In this document: positions 46,076 to 58,976 of the stretch, piece after piece
How the letters are laid out: every line of letters begins with the position of its first letter
Position numbering within the stretch: position 1 is the stretch's first letter
Source: Warburgia ugandensis
Lineage: Eukaryota > Streptophyta > Magnoliopsida > Canellales > Canellaceae
DNA length: 64,000 bases
NCBI GenBank assembly: GCA_035236585.1
Contig: CP141130.1
Coordinates: 33,925,501 to 33,989,500, forward strand
Direction: 5' to 3'
Program-made: the position numbers and the translations under genes
Notes under the pieces: model-generated
Databases searched by the model: none
What the model was told of the DNA's origin: nothing
What the model saw: only the letters and a program-made list of their open reading frames with translations

Positions 46076-48111
46076 TTAGTATAGATATATATTTCTAAAA
46101 TTAAAATTTTCTAAAACTAAACCTAGAAGCTAACTAAAATATTATGAAGATGCAACAACTTTAAGAAATGAAACCTAAACCTAACATAGCATGCAATTTA
46201 CAATCAGCCTTACCCATTGCAATAATCATTTACATTCCACCACACATTCCTATTTACTCAGGATATAAGTAAAGTAATGTTAACTTGCATGATTCTAGCC
46301 ATCATATAGAACATGTATATACACATTCATTTGCACTCATATAAACATTCAGTTATAGTCCTCCTATATTCTTGGAAACTTAGTTACCACTTATCCTCAA
46401 GCACATACACACCCATCTTTTGTTCTTAAACTGGCTAGGTGAAATGGAGTTCTTAATTCTTGAGTTATTCAATGGCATTTCTTATATATTCATAAGAAAA
46501 TTTTTAACACATATTCAATGAAGTTAATCAAAGATGACAACATTACAACATGAAAAGATTACAAATATAATAATCCAATTTTACAAATTCAGTTAACCTA
46601 TCTACACTACTCAATTGAGAGAGTTACAAGTTTTTAATTTATGGTTCATTCTTGATTCCTAAATCAGCAGTTCAGTTGAATAATAGCCTACGTTTAAAAA
46701 TCTTGATTGTCTTGTTTCTTTTCTAAAATTAGGTTTTTAGAGAAATGAGTGCTACATTTCTACAAAAAAATTTAGTAGTGTCTCTTGTATTTTTCGGACT
46801 TATGCATTCTATGCATGCAAATATGATGTCCTTGATAAACATGTTTTAGGTCAAATAATAATAAAGGAGACTCCATCTCCATCCATTCACATAAATATAC
46901 AAATATCTAAACATATATAAGAAATCAAGTTTTAACTGAACTGAATGATCAGTTTAAGACCAAGATCAATCCGGTCATAGCCACACCACCATAATTTCAA
47001 TTACATGTCCACATGTCCATAAAGAAAAGGTCACATTAAGTTAAAGTATTACATCAATTCACAAAATTATCAACTATATTGTAAACCTACTTCATTAGAC
47101 CCAGTGCATTTTACGCATGCAATCTGAAAACACTAATAAAGACAATATGATGAAATAATAAGGGAGACTTAGTCTCCCTTTAACTATACATTCCCACACA
47201 TGATGTTTGTTTACATTTAAAAAAAGAGAAACATTTTTGCAATGCTAAAAGGTTAGGAACTAAACCAACACCCCCATAATCATTCCAATCATAGCCATCC
47301 ATTCAAAATTAGATAATACATATCCACATGTCCATTCAAGTAAAGTGATGGTACCATTTCACTAAAAATTCTTAGGAAATCATCGGTTAGCCTATACACA
47401 TACTTAACATTCCTCAATCTGATTTTCCTGTAGCTCCCAAGTCAAGCCTCTGCTTCCTTTCCTTCACTTGACCTATTTGAACCTAAGATATTGTAAACAT
47501 GTACAATATCTCAACAAGATGCACTAGTGTAGGTAATTTCATCATTGAATATGAAAAGTTAATATAGTTTAAGTCCAAAGGACTTTTCCTTTTGCAAAAT
47601 TGAAACAAACATTCTTGATTTGTAATTCTAGTGGGTTAACATATATATTGTAGCCAAGGCAAGCAAAAGATACCCAACTGTTAGAAGAAAAGAAAAGACA
47701 AAAGAGAAGGTTTCGGACTAGATAAAGAAAACTACCCATTGCAATAATCATTTGCATTCCACCACACATTCACATTTACTCAGGATATAAGTAAAGCAAT
47801 GTTAACTTGCATGATTCAAGTTAACACATAGCACATGTATATACACATTTATTTGCACTCGTATAAACATGACTAAAATAATTTAGATTTTTTTATTAGA
47901 TTTGGGTTTTAAGTAGATTGGCTAATGCTTCTAGTCTACTCTTAGGCTAAGTGTAACATGGCTTCTAGGTGGGTCTATATTTGCTTCGGTGTAGTATTGC
48001 CTTTTGCATGTAATGCAAATACAATGTCCCTAATAAAAACAATTTAAGTCAAATAATAACAAAGGTGATTCTGTCTCTATCCATTTACATAAACATACAA
48101 TATCTAAATGA
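46076..48111. repeat. Diverged direct repeats, possibly the 5' part of CACTA2
   Basis: 46211-46350 and 47738-47875 share CCCATTGCAATAATCATT and about 140 bp in all. 46803-46913 and 48001-48113 share another block (AGTCAAATAATAACAAAGG type), with a weaker third version near 47101-47200. No coding domain. Linked to CACTA2 only by the 110-bp duplication, so the assignment is weak. Confidence 0.5.
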
Positions 48112-49951
48112 GGGGATTCTTTTGAGTTTAGTTTTGTTTTCCTTTTGCTTGCCACCCATTGTGTTCATCATTTTTGCTTCGTTTCCTTTTCATATTCGTT
48201 CTTTTTTTCTCGTTTTTATTTCCTTCTCAGTTTCTAATAGGAAAAAGAGTTCAAAACTTCTCATCTTCCCCCAATCATTGACATAGACCCCCCTTTCATC
48301 ACCTTTTCGACCCAGCACTCCCTCTCCACTTCCCTACCCTACTTTTCTCTCTTTTCCTCTCCTATTTTACTTCTGTTTCCATTCACTAAACCACCTTCTA
48401 CCCCCTTCATCATCTCCATTTTTCGACCTCCCATCTGTTAACTAGGTTACCCAACCTCTCTTTAGTCACACCGTCCTAGCCCACTTCTTTTTCTTCTGCC
48501 CACACCACCCAAATCTCCCTCTTTGTTTTATTTTTTCACTGTCTTCCCACCACCGCAACCACCCTTCACTGTCCCTACTTGGCACTGGTCTCAACCCAGT
48601 CATCTCTGATTTGCCGCTTTGCCAGTTTTTCAACCGTCTGCTCCTCTTTCACTCCCACACCACTGCTTGTTTCCTTCTCTTACCATAGGCTAGTACCCAT
48701 CACTGGCGCACCTCCCAGCCTCCACTACCTCCACTACCTTCACTGCCCTAGCTCCCTTCCCTCGTTCTTCCTGTGCCACGCCGGACTTCTTAGCTCCTTT
48801 CTATCTCTCCCTCTCTCTCTATCTCTTTTTTCTCCCCTGTTCCCTCTCCTTTCTTCTTCTCTTCATCTTTCTCCCTTTCTCCCTCCCACACACACTACCT
48901 CTCTCTCCCTTGATCTCTATTCCCTGTAGTTCTACTGCCTAGACGACACCCAGTCGATTCCTGCTTCCATCGTGCACAGCACCTCCCGTCTTCATCGGCC
49001 ACTTTCCAAGCCCAGATCACCCCCCCTCTTTTCCCCTGTTCTCTCTTCTCTCTCAAATTCTCTTCCCTCTATTTTCCCTTCTGTCACTGCATCTCTGGCT
49101 CTCTCTGGCACCTTCCTCTTCTCCCTAGGAGAAAACCCAATCTAGGTTTTCCCTTTTTCCCAAATTCTCCTCCTTTTCTTCTCCTCATCTCCCTCTACAT
49201 CATCTTACTCATTTCATTGGGTTCTCTCTGGTCTTTTTGTTTAAAACCAGAAGTTTAGAAAAATTCTAGATTTTCCCTTAGTGCAAAAATTAGAATTTCA
49301 AGTGAATCCCTATTTTTTCTTTTCCTTTATTCTTGTTTTCTCTCATCACAGTAATCCAAGAACAGAGTTATCTAGACTTATTTTATTCATGCTTAACTAG
49401 ATTAACTGTCTAGCTTGAATAAACAGGAATTCTTCAATTCCTGATTCTTTTCACATCATAATTTCAATTAAATTTTGGACCTTGTTCTTAGGACATTTCC
49501 TAGCTTATTCAATGGTCCTGATCTTTAATATGAAAAGAAAAAATTAGATCTGAGCCATCCAAACCCAAAAGTGCTCTCTAGCCTAGATCTCTTAGATTTT
49601 TTTGAATTTGCCTAATCCCTCTAGTGGACCCTCAATTAGAAGCACCAAAAACATGTTGATGAAGGTGGATCACAATTTAAGCTATAAGATCTAAAGAAAT
49701 TAATGATAAGCAGTCTAGGGAAGTGAAATTTTCTTAATTTTTAGTTAAATTTCTATTTGTTTTGAATTGGACCTTTGTAATTTCATTGATTAAACACACA
49801 TAAAGTCTAATTTCACTTTTATTTAATTTTAAATTTTGAATAATTAAATTTTATTAAAACTCCAAATTCTTAAAGCAAGTCCCTGTGGGATTGACCTTTA
49901 CTTGCACATGCTACACTAAAATACCCCCGTGCACTTGCGAAAAACTCAACA
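48112..49951 (+). repeat. 5' LTR of D1, 5' end missing
   Basis: From GGGGATTCTTTTGAGTTTAG it follows the 3' LTR from 62861 onward: GCTTGCCACCCATTGTGTTC, then a long pyrimidine-rich stretch up to about 49230. It ends CTTGCGAAAAACTCAACA before the PBS. The full LTR is inferred to be about 2.3 kb. Confidence 0.82.
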
Positions 49952-49957
49952 AGTTTT

Positions 49958-49975
49958 TAGCATCGTTGCTAGCGA
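49958..49975 (+). promoter_or_regulatory. Primer-binding site of D1, degraded tRNA-Asp type
   Basis: TAGCATCGTTGCTAGCGA agrees with TGGCGCCGTTGCCGGGGA at 12 of 18 positions. Most differences are transitions expected from decay. Confidence 0.65.
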
Positions 49976-51026
49976 CCTGCAATAGAGTGTTTATAAAATT
50001 TAATGAAAAAATAAAAAAATCCAAAATTTTTTTTAAAAGGATTTTCACACTTTTAGCATTTTTAGGTACATTTTTTAATTTTCTTAGTGCATAATCACCT
50101 TGTTTCCTGAATTTGGTACTTATTTTTAATTTTCTTTTCAAGGAAATAAGAAAGTGGAGGAAATTGGCAAGTGAATTTTCATCAAAATAGAAATTTCCCT
50201 ACTTCCTTAGACTGGGATTTTCCTTTTTTTTCTTGAGTGAATCTTGTAGTGAGGATCTTTGTAATTTGTAATTTGTAATTTTAATTTTAATTTTAAAAGG
50301 TTTATATAATATAGGGCAAGTGTGGGATAAGGTGGCCCACAATTGATCTTCATTAGAAACCCCACTGTAAGTATCCCTCACTCCTTTTATTTCCTAGATT
50401 AGAGTTTGCATTTAGGATAATCTTGCATTGTTTGGTAGAATAATTGCAAATAGAAAGTATATTTGATAATTGTTGCATTTATAGGGTTCTGCATTAGTTT
50501 ACTATTTTAATTACATTCTTAGGGCACGTTTAATGCTTTAAGATGATATTTATTGATCGACCTACCATGGAGAGTGGAAATTAATTAGTAAGGGAACTTG
50601 ACCTCACAAGATCAAGGGTGGATTTTATCACCATTCCTTGGCCCATCTAGGATAATCACCACAAGTGTGCAACACTACCTTTTAAGTTAATTTAAAGTCA
50701 ATTAGAAAAGACCTATAGGGCAATCATATGCTCATAGGAACCTCTTACTAAGACGCAATCTATTGTCACTCAAGTGGCTTTTGAGCACTGTGGTTATAGT
50801 GGGTGTCTTAAAATCCAAGTGATTTTCTCACGCTTCCTATTAATGTTTGTGAGGTCTAAATGCCTCCTTACATGAGGATTGTACTAACCAACTTGAATAT
50901 AACCTAACTAGTAAGTAATAGTTATATCTAAAGGAAAGGAGGAGAGCTAAATTAGGCTAATTTAAAAGCATTGTCCCCACACAAATTCAAGAAAGTCAAA
51001 ATATTGCTTATTAGCCTAAGGAATGT
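49976..51026 (+). other. Leader of D1
   Basis: Non-coding. It is shared with E (35137-36084) and D2 (45957-45418). It contains module M and ends in GCATTGTCCCCACACAA (about 50969-50985) shortly before gag. Confidence 0.75.
50555..50960 (+). repeat. Module M copy in the D1 leader
   Basis: The core 50851-50877 reads GAGGTCTAAATGCCTCCTTA then CATGAGG. GAGG..CCTC and CCTC..GAGG can form two alternative stems. The flanks GGTGGATTTT, GCTCATAGGA and CTAACTAGTAAGTAATAG are shared with the other copies. Confidence 0.8.
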
Positions 51027-52590
51027 TTGACTATGCCTATTTGTTTGCATCACGTAGAGTTAGAGTCAGCATTTCGATTAGGACATTTTAGATTAGGTTA
51101 TTTCATGCAAGGGCATCGATCTCAAAACCTAGAGCTACTACATTTAGACCTAGAGATTCAATGCATCCAACACCAAGGGGAAAGAAACCTAGTTCTTATC
51201 CCCATGGCTGAACCATTAGCAGAGATTGAGTGAAAAACAATTAGAAATTTCTATGTGTTGTCCCAACTCAATCCCTCATCCTACATAGCTTTACCTCCCA
51301 CAAATGTAAAGTCGGGAGTCATTCAATTACTCCCTACTTTTTATGGCCGGACTGAGAAGACCCTTACATACATATAAAGGAGTTCCTTGATATTTGTGCC
51401 ACATTTTGATTCTAATTTTTTTTGAATGATTCGATTAGGCTTAGGCTATTGCTGTTGTCACTTAAGGACAAACCCAAGTCATGGCTTAGTTCCTTGGATG
51501 TAGGTTCCATACATACATGTGACCAATTGTGTAGGAAGTTTTAGAACAAGTTCTTCCCTGTTCACAAAACAAATGCTCTACATCATGAAATTATAAATTT
51601 TCAACAAAGGGATGATGAACAACATTATGAATGTTGGTAATGTGGAATGAACTGATGTAAAAATGCCCTCATCATGGATTTGAGAAATGGTAGTAGGCTC
51701 AATACTTCTATGAGGCATTGATGCCTCGAAATAGAGAAATGATAGACATAGTGAGTGGAGGGACCCTCATGATAAAGGATGAAAGTGAGGCACGAGAATT
51801 CTTTTAGATAGTGGTCGATAGTTCTTAGTAATGGGATTATTCAAACAAGAGAGAAAGAACTAACTAGCCCACTAAGAAAGGAGGTCTCTATGAGATAGGA
51901 GTGCATACTAATCTATCCCATAAGCTTGACTCTGTTGTTGAAAAATTAGGTGGAAGAATGGACAAGCTTGAAATTATGTTTCAATTTTCATGGCTGCTAC
52001 ATTATCCCATAAATCTCCACAAGAGCTATGCGCTATTTGTTCTAGTCTAGCTCATTTAACTTCAGTTTGTCCATCCAATAAAGTATTCCCTAAATATCTT
52101 TTAGACCAAGTGAAGCATTGAATGCATATCCCAAACCTAGAGACAACCCATATTCTGAGACCTAAAACCTTGGATCGGCTAGGCATCCCATTCTTGGTTA
52201 AAGAATAACCTCTAAGGGGGGCCATTTGTAATTCCCCTTATCCAAAAATTTGCTCTTAGTACTACAGTTCCCCAATAGTCACTTGGCTTTCAACAACCTC
52301 AATAACAAAAGAAACAATCTTCAGAGGAAAACATCCATACCATGCTTGAACAAATTGTAAAAGGTAATGATTACACTAAAAAAGCCTTACACCAATTGCA
52401 AATGAGACAGTTCCCTAGTCAACCTATTCGTAACCCTAAGAGTCAATTGAGATTTTGTCAAGTTCTCAAAACCTTAACCCTCATGAGCATGCTAGGTCCA
52501 TAACCACCCCCAGGAGCAATCTTCAGATCAATAACGAAGAAGGATAGGCTAAGGAAACTTTAGAGGAGAAAGAGGAAACTAAAACATAGG
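51027..52590 (+). pseudogene. gag remnant of D1 with zinc knuckle
   Basis: The start at 51027 (MTMPICLHHVELESAFRLG) is followed by broken frames with Athila-type gag wording: LLPTFYGRTEKTLTYI, then LRLLLLSLKDKPKSWL near 51445-51495, then FFPVHKTNALHHEIINFQQR and DDEQHYECW near 51551-51643. A zinc knuckle with intact spacing, CAICSSLAHLTSVC (C-x2-C-x4-H-x4-C), lies at 52029-52070. Gag builds the particle and binds RNA through the knuckle. At least two frame changes and several stops rule out a product. Confidence 0.78.
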
Positions 52591-52595
52591 GGAAA

Positions 52596-53426
52596 GTGAA
52601 GATACAGAAAAATCCTGTAGAACCTATAGTGGAGGCACCCTATGTGCCTAAAGTCCCTTTTCCTCAATTACTCAACAAGGCTAAGAAAGGAACAAACTTT
52701 ATTGACATAATGGAAGTGTTTAGACATGTACACATCAATATTCCATTACTCAATGCTATCAAGGATATTCCTTCATATGCCAAATTTCTTAAAGAGCTCT
52801 GCACTACAAAGAAAAAGCTTAATGTGAAAAAGAAAGCCTTCCTCAAAGAGCAGGTGAGCTCCTTAATTCAACACATGACCCCACCGAAGTTTAGAGACCC
52901 AGGATGTCCTACAATTTCTTGCACCATTAGAAATCATGTCATAGATAAGGCATTACTTGACTTAGGGGCTAGTGTTAATCTGTTGCCATATTTTGTCTAT
53001 GAGTAACTAGGGCTTAGTGATCTTAAGCCAACCAATACCACATTGCAATTAGTTGATAGATCAATTAAGAATCCTCATTGTATGGTTGAGGATGTATTAA
53101 TATAGGTGGACCAGTTTTATTTCCCTGTTGATTTTATTATCCTGGATACCCAACCTATAGCAGACCCCACTAGTCAGATCCTAGTGATTCTTGGATGTTC
53201 ATTCTTAGCAACATCCAATGCAATTGTAAATTGTAGAAATGGTGTATTACAATTATCCTTGGGCAATATGAAAGTTGAGCTGAATGTCTTTAATGCGAAC
53301 CATCACCAATTAGATCTTGATGACTCTTGTGACATGATTGAAGATTTAATTACAAAAGTTCTTCCACCATTGTCTAGCTTTGATCAACTAGGGGCCTATC
53401 TTATAGAGGGTCAAATTAATTGTTAA
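52596..53426 (+). pseudogene. Athila/Tat-like aspartic protease region
   Basis: The open part 52596-53006 reads PFPQLLNKAKKGTNFIDIME, VFRHVHINIPLLNAIKDIPS and the active-site region ALLDLGASVNLLP, in which D-L-G-A stands for the usual D-T/S-G. It is stopped by TAA at 53004-53006 and continues in frame with TLQLVDRSIKNPH up to a TAG at 53103-53105. The rest (FYFPVDFIILDTQ, VILGCSFLATSNAIVNCRNG) is open to 53426. Both internal stops fit CAA or CAG turned into TAA or TAG. In Athila elements RT follows here; in D1 it does not. Confidence 0.85.
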
Positions 53427-55052
53427 CATTTGGCTGAAGATGTTAAACTTAGAGTTTACTGGGAGGCAATCTAGGATTTTAGAGTCTACATCACTCAATT
53501 TTCATATAGGATCCTATGTTTTTCAAACATTGAGGACAATGTTTCATTCAAGTTGGGGGTGTAAATGCATATAGGAATTTTGAATTTTCTTAAGTTTTGT
53601 TGAATCTTTTGAAAAAAAAAAAAACACTTTTTAAGCTAGAGTTCCATTGCTATCATGAGAACTAGATGTTCAGAATTTAGTCATTCCACTATTTTCACCT
53701 CTTAATGGGAAAGCATATGATTAGTTTTGCATAACATTCATGCGTTGAAGCATTTTATGAAAGTTAATTCTTAGAAACTATTTACACACAACACATAGTA
53801 AATAATAATAGAGAGGTATGACTTAGAGACCATGAGAAAAATCAGTGGAGACCTATAACCCAGTGAGATTATGACACTATCTTCTTTCAGAGAGTTATAA
53901 GTAATTCCACAATTTTTTCAGCGTACATAACTTAGTGTGATACTGTTATCCTTGTTTTGGTTAAACATCAAGAATAAATAGGAGTAATAGCTTTAATTCT
54001 AGAAAATTTATTGAATCTGATAGGCTTTTGGAAACCTAGGAAATGATATAGGCCATCCTTGCTCAGCATAGAGACATAAAGTCTACCTAGTCTATCATAC
54101 CACTAGTTATCCCTTTTGAGCCTATTAGTAAGCCTTTTTCTTTCTTAACCCCATTCGTCTTAAGCCCAAATAAACCAGTAAAATAAATAACCATTATCAA
54201 AATGAGTAGAGTTAGTAGAGCAAGTTCAAAATAGGACAAAAAGTCAATGAAGTGAGAAAAATTAGTTGTCTTTCTTCCAAAGAAGCAAAAAGAAGAGAGA
54301 GAGAAATACAAAACTCTGAAAGAGAGATTCACTTCAAGTACAACCCAAAAGAAAAGTTGTCCTAATAGATATTCATTGAATACCTCTACTCAATTTTGAA
54401 CCTTTGAAATCCTTATACCCTTCTTTTCTAAGCTTGTCCTAAGCCTACATTTTGTCCTAGTTAAAGACCTATTGATCTTTGGTGGAACATTGCAATAAAG
54501 AGGAGATAAAAATAAGGAATTATGGTAAAAGACCCCTAATATTCTTGATAATGACTCTTAAGGATGACTTTCCTTTGTCTCATGAGCATTCAAAGATTTA
54601 TGTGAACCACATAATGAGAGAAATACATTTAAACCCCTTATTTGAGAGTTTCATTTCTGAGTGTATACCTGTGACAATTTCAGGTCAAGACATATTTCCA
54701 GTGGAATTTAAGTATATCTAGTTAGAAGTCAAAATTTATGTGGTTGCATGCACTTTGAAAAATAACTCAAATAAATTGTCTTTCATATGTTTAAGATGTG
54801 TAAAATTGTCAAATATTCTTTATTAAGTTGTGAAAAACTAGTAGATTGCTAATGAATGAGTATTCTCTCAGATAAAATAGGGAACTAAGCCTTAGTGAAT
54901 TTTGTGGGTATGTTCACAACAAACCCTCGCGAGGCATAACTTATCCACATGGGGTAACATAGGGGTTCAAGGGCTTGTTGCATATTCTAAATGCAATTAT
55001 GAGTATTTATGAAAGTGGAACCTTGTATCAATTTGTGAAAAATAATTGTTCT
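53427..55052 (+). other. 3' non-coding region of D1, left of C2
   Basis: No domain. It is homologous to the rc of 42170-43800 in D2. CTGGGAGGCAATCTAGG at 53459 and GACAATGTTTCATTC at 53535 are well conserved between the two. Confidence 0.75.
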
Positions 55053-55630
55053 TGTAAGACCCCTAATTTTTGTAAGTAAATTAAATAAATAATGAAGTAG
55101 AAAATTTCAAGAAAATTCAAGTGAGAATATTAGGGTTACTAAAAATGCACTTCTCATAGAAGTTGAATCAAGCCATAAGACATGTATAATTGAAAACATA
55201 TTCGACGAATCCTTCATAATGACTATAAGCATGTCAAATTCTGAGTTTGGATGAAAAAAATTTATTTTTCTTCATTTTTAAGTATAAAAGGCTAAAATGA
55301 TAATTTTACAAATAATCGAGACCTAAGACATTAAAATTTTGAATGTACTCAGAAATACAAATCCAACGCCATTGAGCACGATCAATTCTGAGTCCAAAAG
55401 AATAAAATTGATTTTCTCTATAAAAGGGCAAATTTGTCTTTTTACACCTTCGTGGGGCCCACAAGGGGCCCACAAAGTGATCCAATGGCCAGAAAATAGG
55501 CCATCATCAGTCAAACCACTACTACCTACTAGTGGAGAAGGAGGTGGTAGTGGGAATCTTAAGACAATTTAATATTGAAAATAAATCAAAGTAATAATTA
55601 CAAGTAATCATGAAAAATTCAAAACACCTC

Positions 55631-55638
55631 TATAAATA
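55631..55638 (+). promoter_or_regulatory. TATA box of LTR C2
   Basis: TATAAATA followed by GCTCATAAAA, matching C1. Confidence 0.7.
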
Positions 55639-57814
55639 GCTCATAAAAATCCGAAAAATTCTCCTAATGTTCGTCACGAGGTCCCCTAGCATGGTCCATA
55701 ATTCCAGCTCCAAAAACCTCCCCAAACTCCTAAAATTTTTCTTTATTTTCCTCTTTCTCTCTCATTCTCTGTCAGAGCATCTGTAGACGAACCTGACACT
55801 CCAAACCTAGTGGAGACGTCGAGTGTGTCCCGAGATGTGTCATCCTTGATCAGACTAGGTTTTCGACAAGAAACCTTTTCAATTAAGCATTAAAATACAT
55901 ACATTGAAACTAGATCTTCACTGTTAGATGTGTTCGAAAAAGGGTGATCTACAAAAGACCTTTAGTTCCATGATGATCAGACTCCTGGATCTCCGAAAAA
56001 ATCAAAATGAAGATAAAAACAGTACTGGGTACCATCTTCGGTGGAATTTTTAAGCTATTATGGCCAATCTGCCCATCCAATGGTGATCTTACACCATTGG
56101 ATGTCTTCATAACGAGGTGATCTATCAAAGCCCCATGTTTTTCCTCCTTCTCTGGCAACGGAGACTGATCAATCAAGCTCTGTATATGTTTTTTGGCAAG
56201 CAAGGGTTTTCTTATTTTTTTGGTGAAATCTCTCCTTCTCCGATGAATTTTTCTTCACCAGGTAAGTACCGTCAATCCCCTCTTTCACTTCCGGTAGGTA
56301 GTTTAGGTTTTTCGGCTACCTGGAGGTCTCCCCAGCCGTTGATCTATGGGAACGACGGATCCAGCATAGAGGGTTGAGATCTCCTCAATCTCTAGCTTAG
56401 AAACAAATTCTGAGTTGTTGGATGATTTCCTGGGGCCCAAAAACCCTAGTAGATGAAATATGAGCCGCTAAAAATAATGGATGGAGGAGATCCAGCCATA
56501 GGCGATCTCACAGTTTAGATCTAGACGTCTCGCCTGTAGCCAGTCACTTCCACCCAACGACCTATAGTAGACGGTAATGGGAGCAGGCCGCTAATCGTCC
56601 CCGCACTCGTAACCCAGATCTAATCTGGGCCATCCAGTTTTGAATTGAAACTTTGTTTTTGCAATTCAGAGCTCCATATAGCTTTGATTTTAGATATGAA
56701 AACTACTGTGGATTCCTTATCACTTTCTCTAATTTCTGAACTCATTAGATCCATATTTTAAATCATAATTACATGTGATATTTAGTAAAATCCATGCCAT
56801 TAATCTTGGATAATGGTCCAGATGACCTTAAACTGAAAATTTGAACAAATAGATGTGTTTAGATGGTAACAAAACCCTAAGTAGAATTATCATATTAGAA
56901 TTTATGTGCTTACAGATCAATCAAACAAACAAAAAATAGTAAGAGTGAAATTCATCCCTTAAAATGGGTTGAAAGCTTTAAACCTCAATTATGATCTCAA
57001 TTGAAATCCAAATTGAGATTGGAAAGTTTTGATGGATTCCTTGTAATAAGTAGAACATACTAAACCAATAAAATTATAATTTTAGTTCGTTAAATTTTAT
57101 GAAATTAAGTGGATAAGTATACTAACATCCTTGATCTACAAGATCTAGGATGATAAGATCAATCAAACCTTGTTGGATAATGATATAATAAGGTACTAAC
57201 ATAAATTAGTGATTTATATGTAATTGAATAGGTAGATCTTAATAGATCTAGCCTTAAAAGTAATAAAATGTATAAAAATCAAGTGAAATCTCCTTAATCA
57301 AGTTGATCAAGGATAATTTTACAACATGGATGAGTTTTGATGAATATAATAAGTTAAGGTTATATGGATTTATGGAATGGATGATGAGGATTTGGGTTAG
57401 ATCAAGATCTATGCCCTTAAATGGGATAAAGTAACTTAAGATCTCCTTGATCGGGTAGATCAAGGAAGATCAAATCAATGAACTAAGAATTAAATCACAT
57501 CAATAAGACTTGATAAATGAAAAGGAAAATGAAGGATCAAGATCTAAACCCTAAAAAGAGAAAAAATGAATAAGGATCAATTAAGACCTTGGATCATGAT
57601 AGGTGTTTATAGCATGTTAGATTTGCATTGAATTATTGAGCATTATGATCATTGTCTTTTATTGCTTTGTAGAGTTAATTGTAGATTATTTATTTAATTA
57701 TTTAATTATGCTTTTTATTTATGTTTTAATACTTATGAAATGGAAAGTACCTTCAAAAAGTAATTAATGAAATTAGAATTGAAGAACAAATGACATGAAC
57801 TTAATATTAGTACG

Positions 57815-58180
57815 AACCATAGTTAGTAGAATAATATAAGGAATGGATATTCCTTGGTCCAAATTAGGAGAATAATAAAACTCCATGAATGAAATTTTAA
57901 TGTTTTTGGATTTAATTAAAATCAAATAGAAAGAGTGCATGAGGTTGAAATGCTCATAGGAACCTTATGAAAGGTTGAGCTAGGGTCATTCTAGTGGATG
58001 ATGGATATAATGGTTAAGGGGGTTCTCTAATAGAGTCTCCCTCTTTCCCCACCTTTCGTTGACGTTTGTGAGGTCTAAATGCCTCCTTACATGAGGATTG
58101 AAGTAACCATTTTGTGTTCAACCATTCAATTAGTAAGCCTTAGCCAATTTGACATAAGAGGCGCTGTCTAGACTTCAGAT
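57815..58180 (+). repeat. Module M copy in LTR C2
   Basis: The core 58070-58096 reads GAGGTCTAAATGCCTCCTTA then CATGAGG, identical to D1 and D2 although the LTR families are unrelated. Flanks: ATTCCTTGGTCCA, TTAAAATCAAATAGAAA and GCTCATAGGAACCT. Confidence 0.8.
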
Positions 58181-58976
58181 GAAATAAGCTACCCTCAACC
58201 AATAAAACATTAATTAGTTGAGTAATAATAATAAGAGCATAAAATGTAGTGAATCATCTAATCTTAATAAAAATTGTAATCAAGATAAGGATCAGACAAG
58301 ATCCATAGGATCTTGAATGGTAAAAAACAATAAGAATACTAATGTAGTATTGTATTGTGTATATGTAGAAGTTATGTATGTATATATAGAAAAGTATAGG
58401 TAGAAAACCCAAACCCTTGATCAAACATGATTCAGGGAAAGATTAGGGTATCCCTTATAGGAATACATACTTGAATAGAGAAATAACCTTATACGTATGG
58501 CTTGATAGATGGATGAATCTAGACCATGATGGACATTGTGGAAGAATACATTTGAGATGTATGAATCAAGATACTACTTTGAGGTAGGTGGATATACAAA
58601 GATGTATTAGAGGCTCATGTGTATACATACATGACTTTCTATTTAGAATTATAGACCTTCATGATATAATTATGCTTAGTACCTTAGCATAGTCATGATC
58701 CAAAACTTATGATTCAACTAAGAGATCCAAAACATATGATCCAACTAAGTGATCCAAAACTCATGATCAAAGTAAGTGATCCAATCTCATAATCTAATCA
58801 AAATTGATCTAATCTGATGATCAAGGCTAATGAGGTGAAAGTAATGAGATATAGAGACTAAGGAAACCCTAAGAATAGGGTATAGAAAATATTCTAACCT
58901 TCGTTAAACAGACACATCGTCTGATATGTACAATGTATTTTCCATACAAGTATGGAGGCTTGTGATTATGTTTTAT

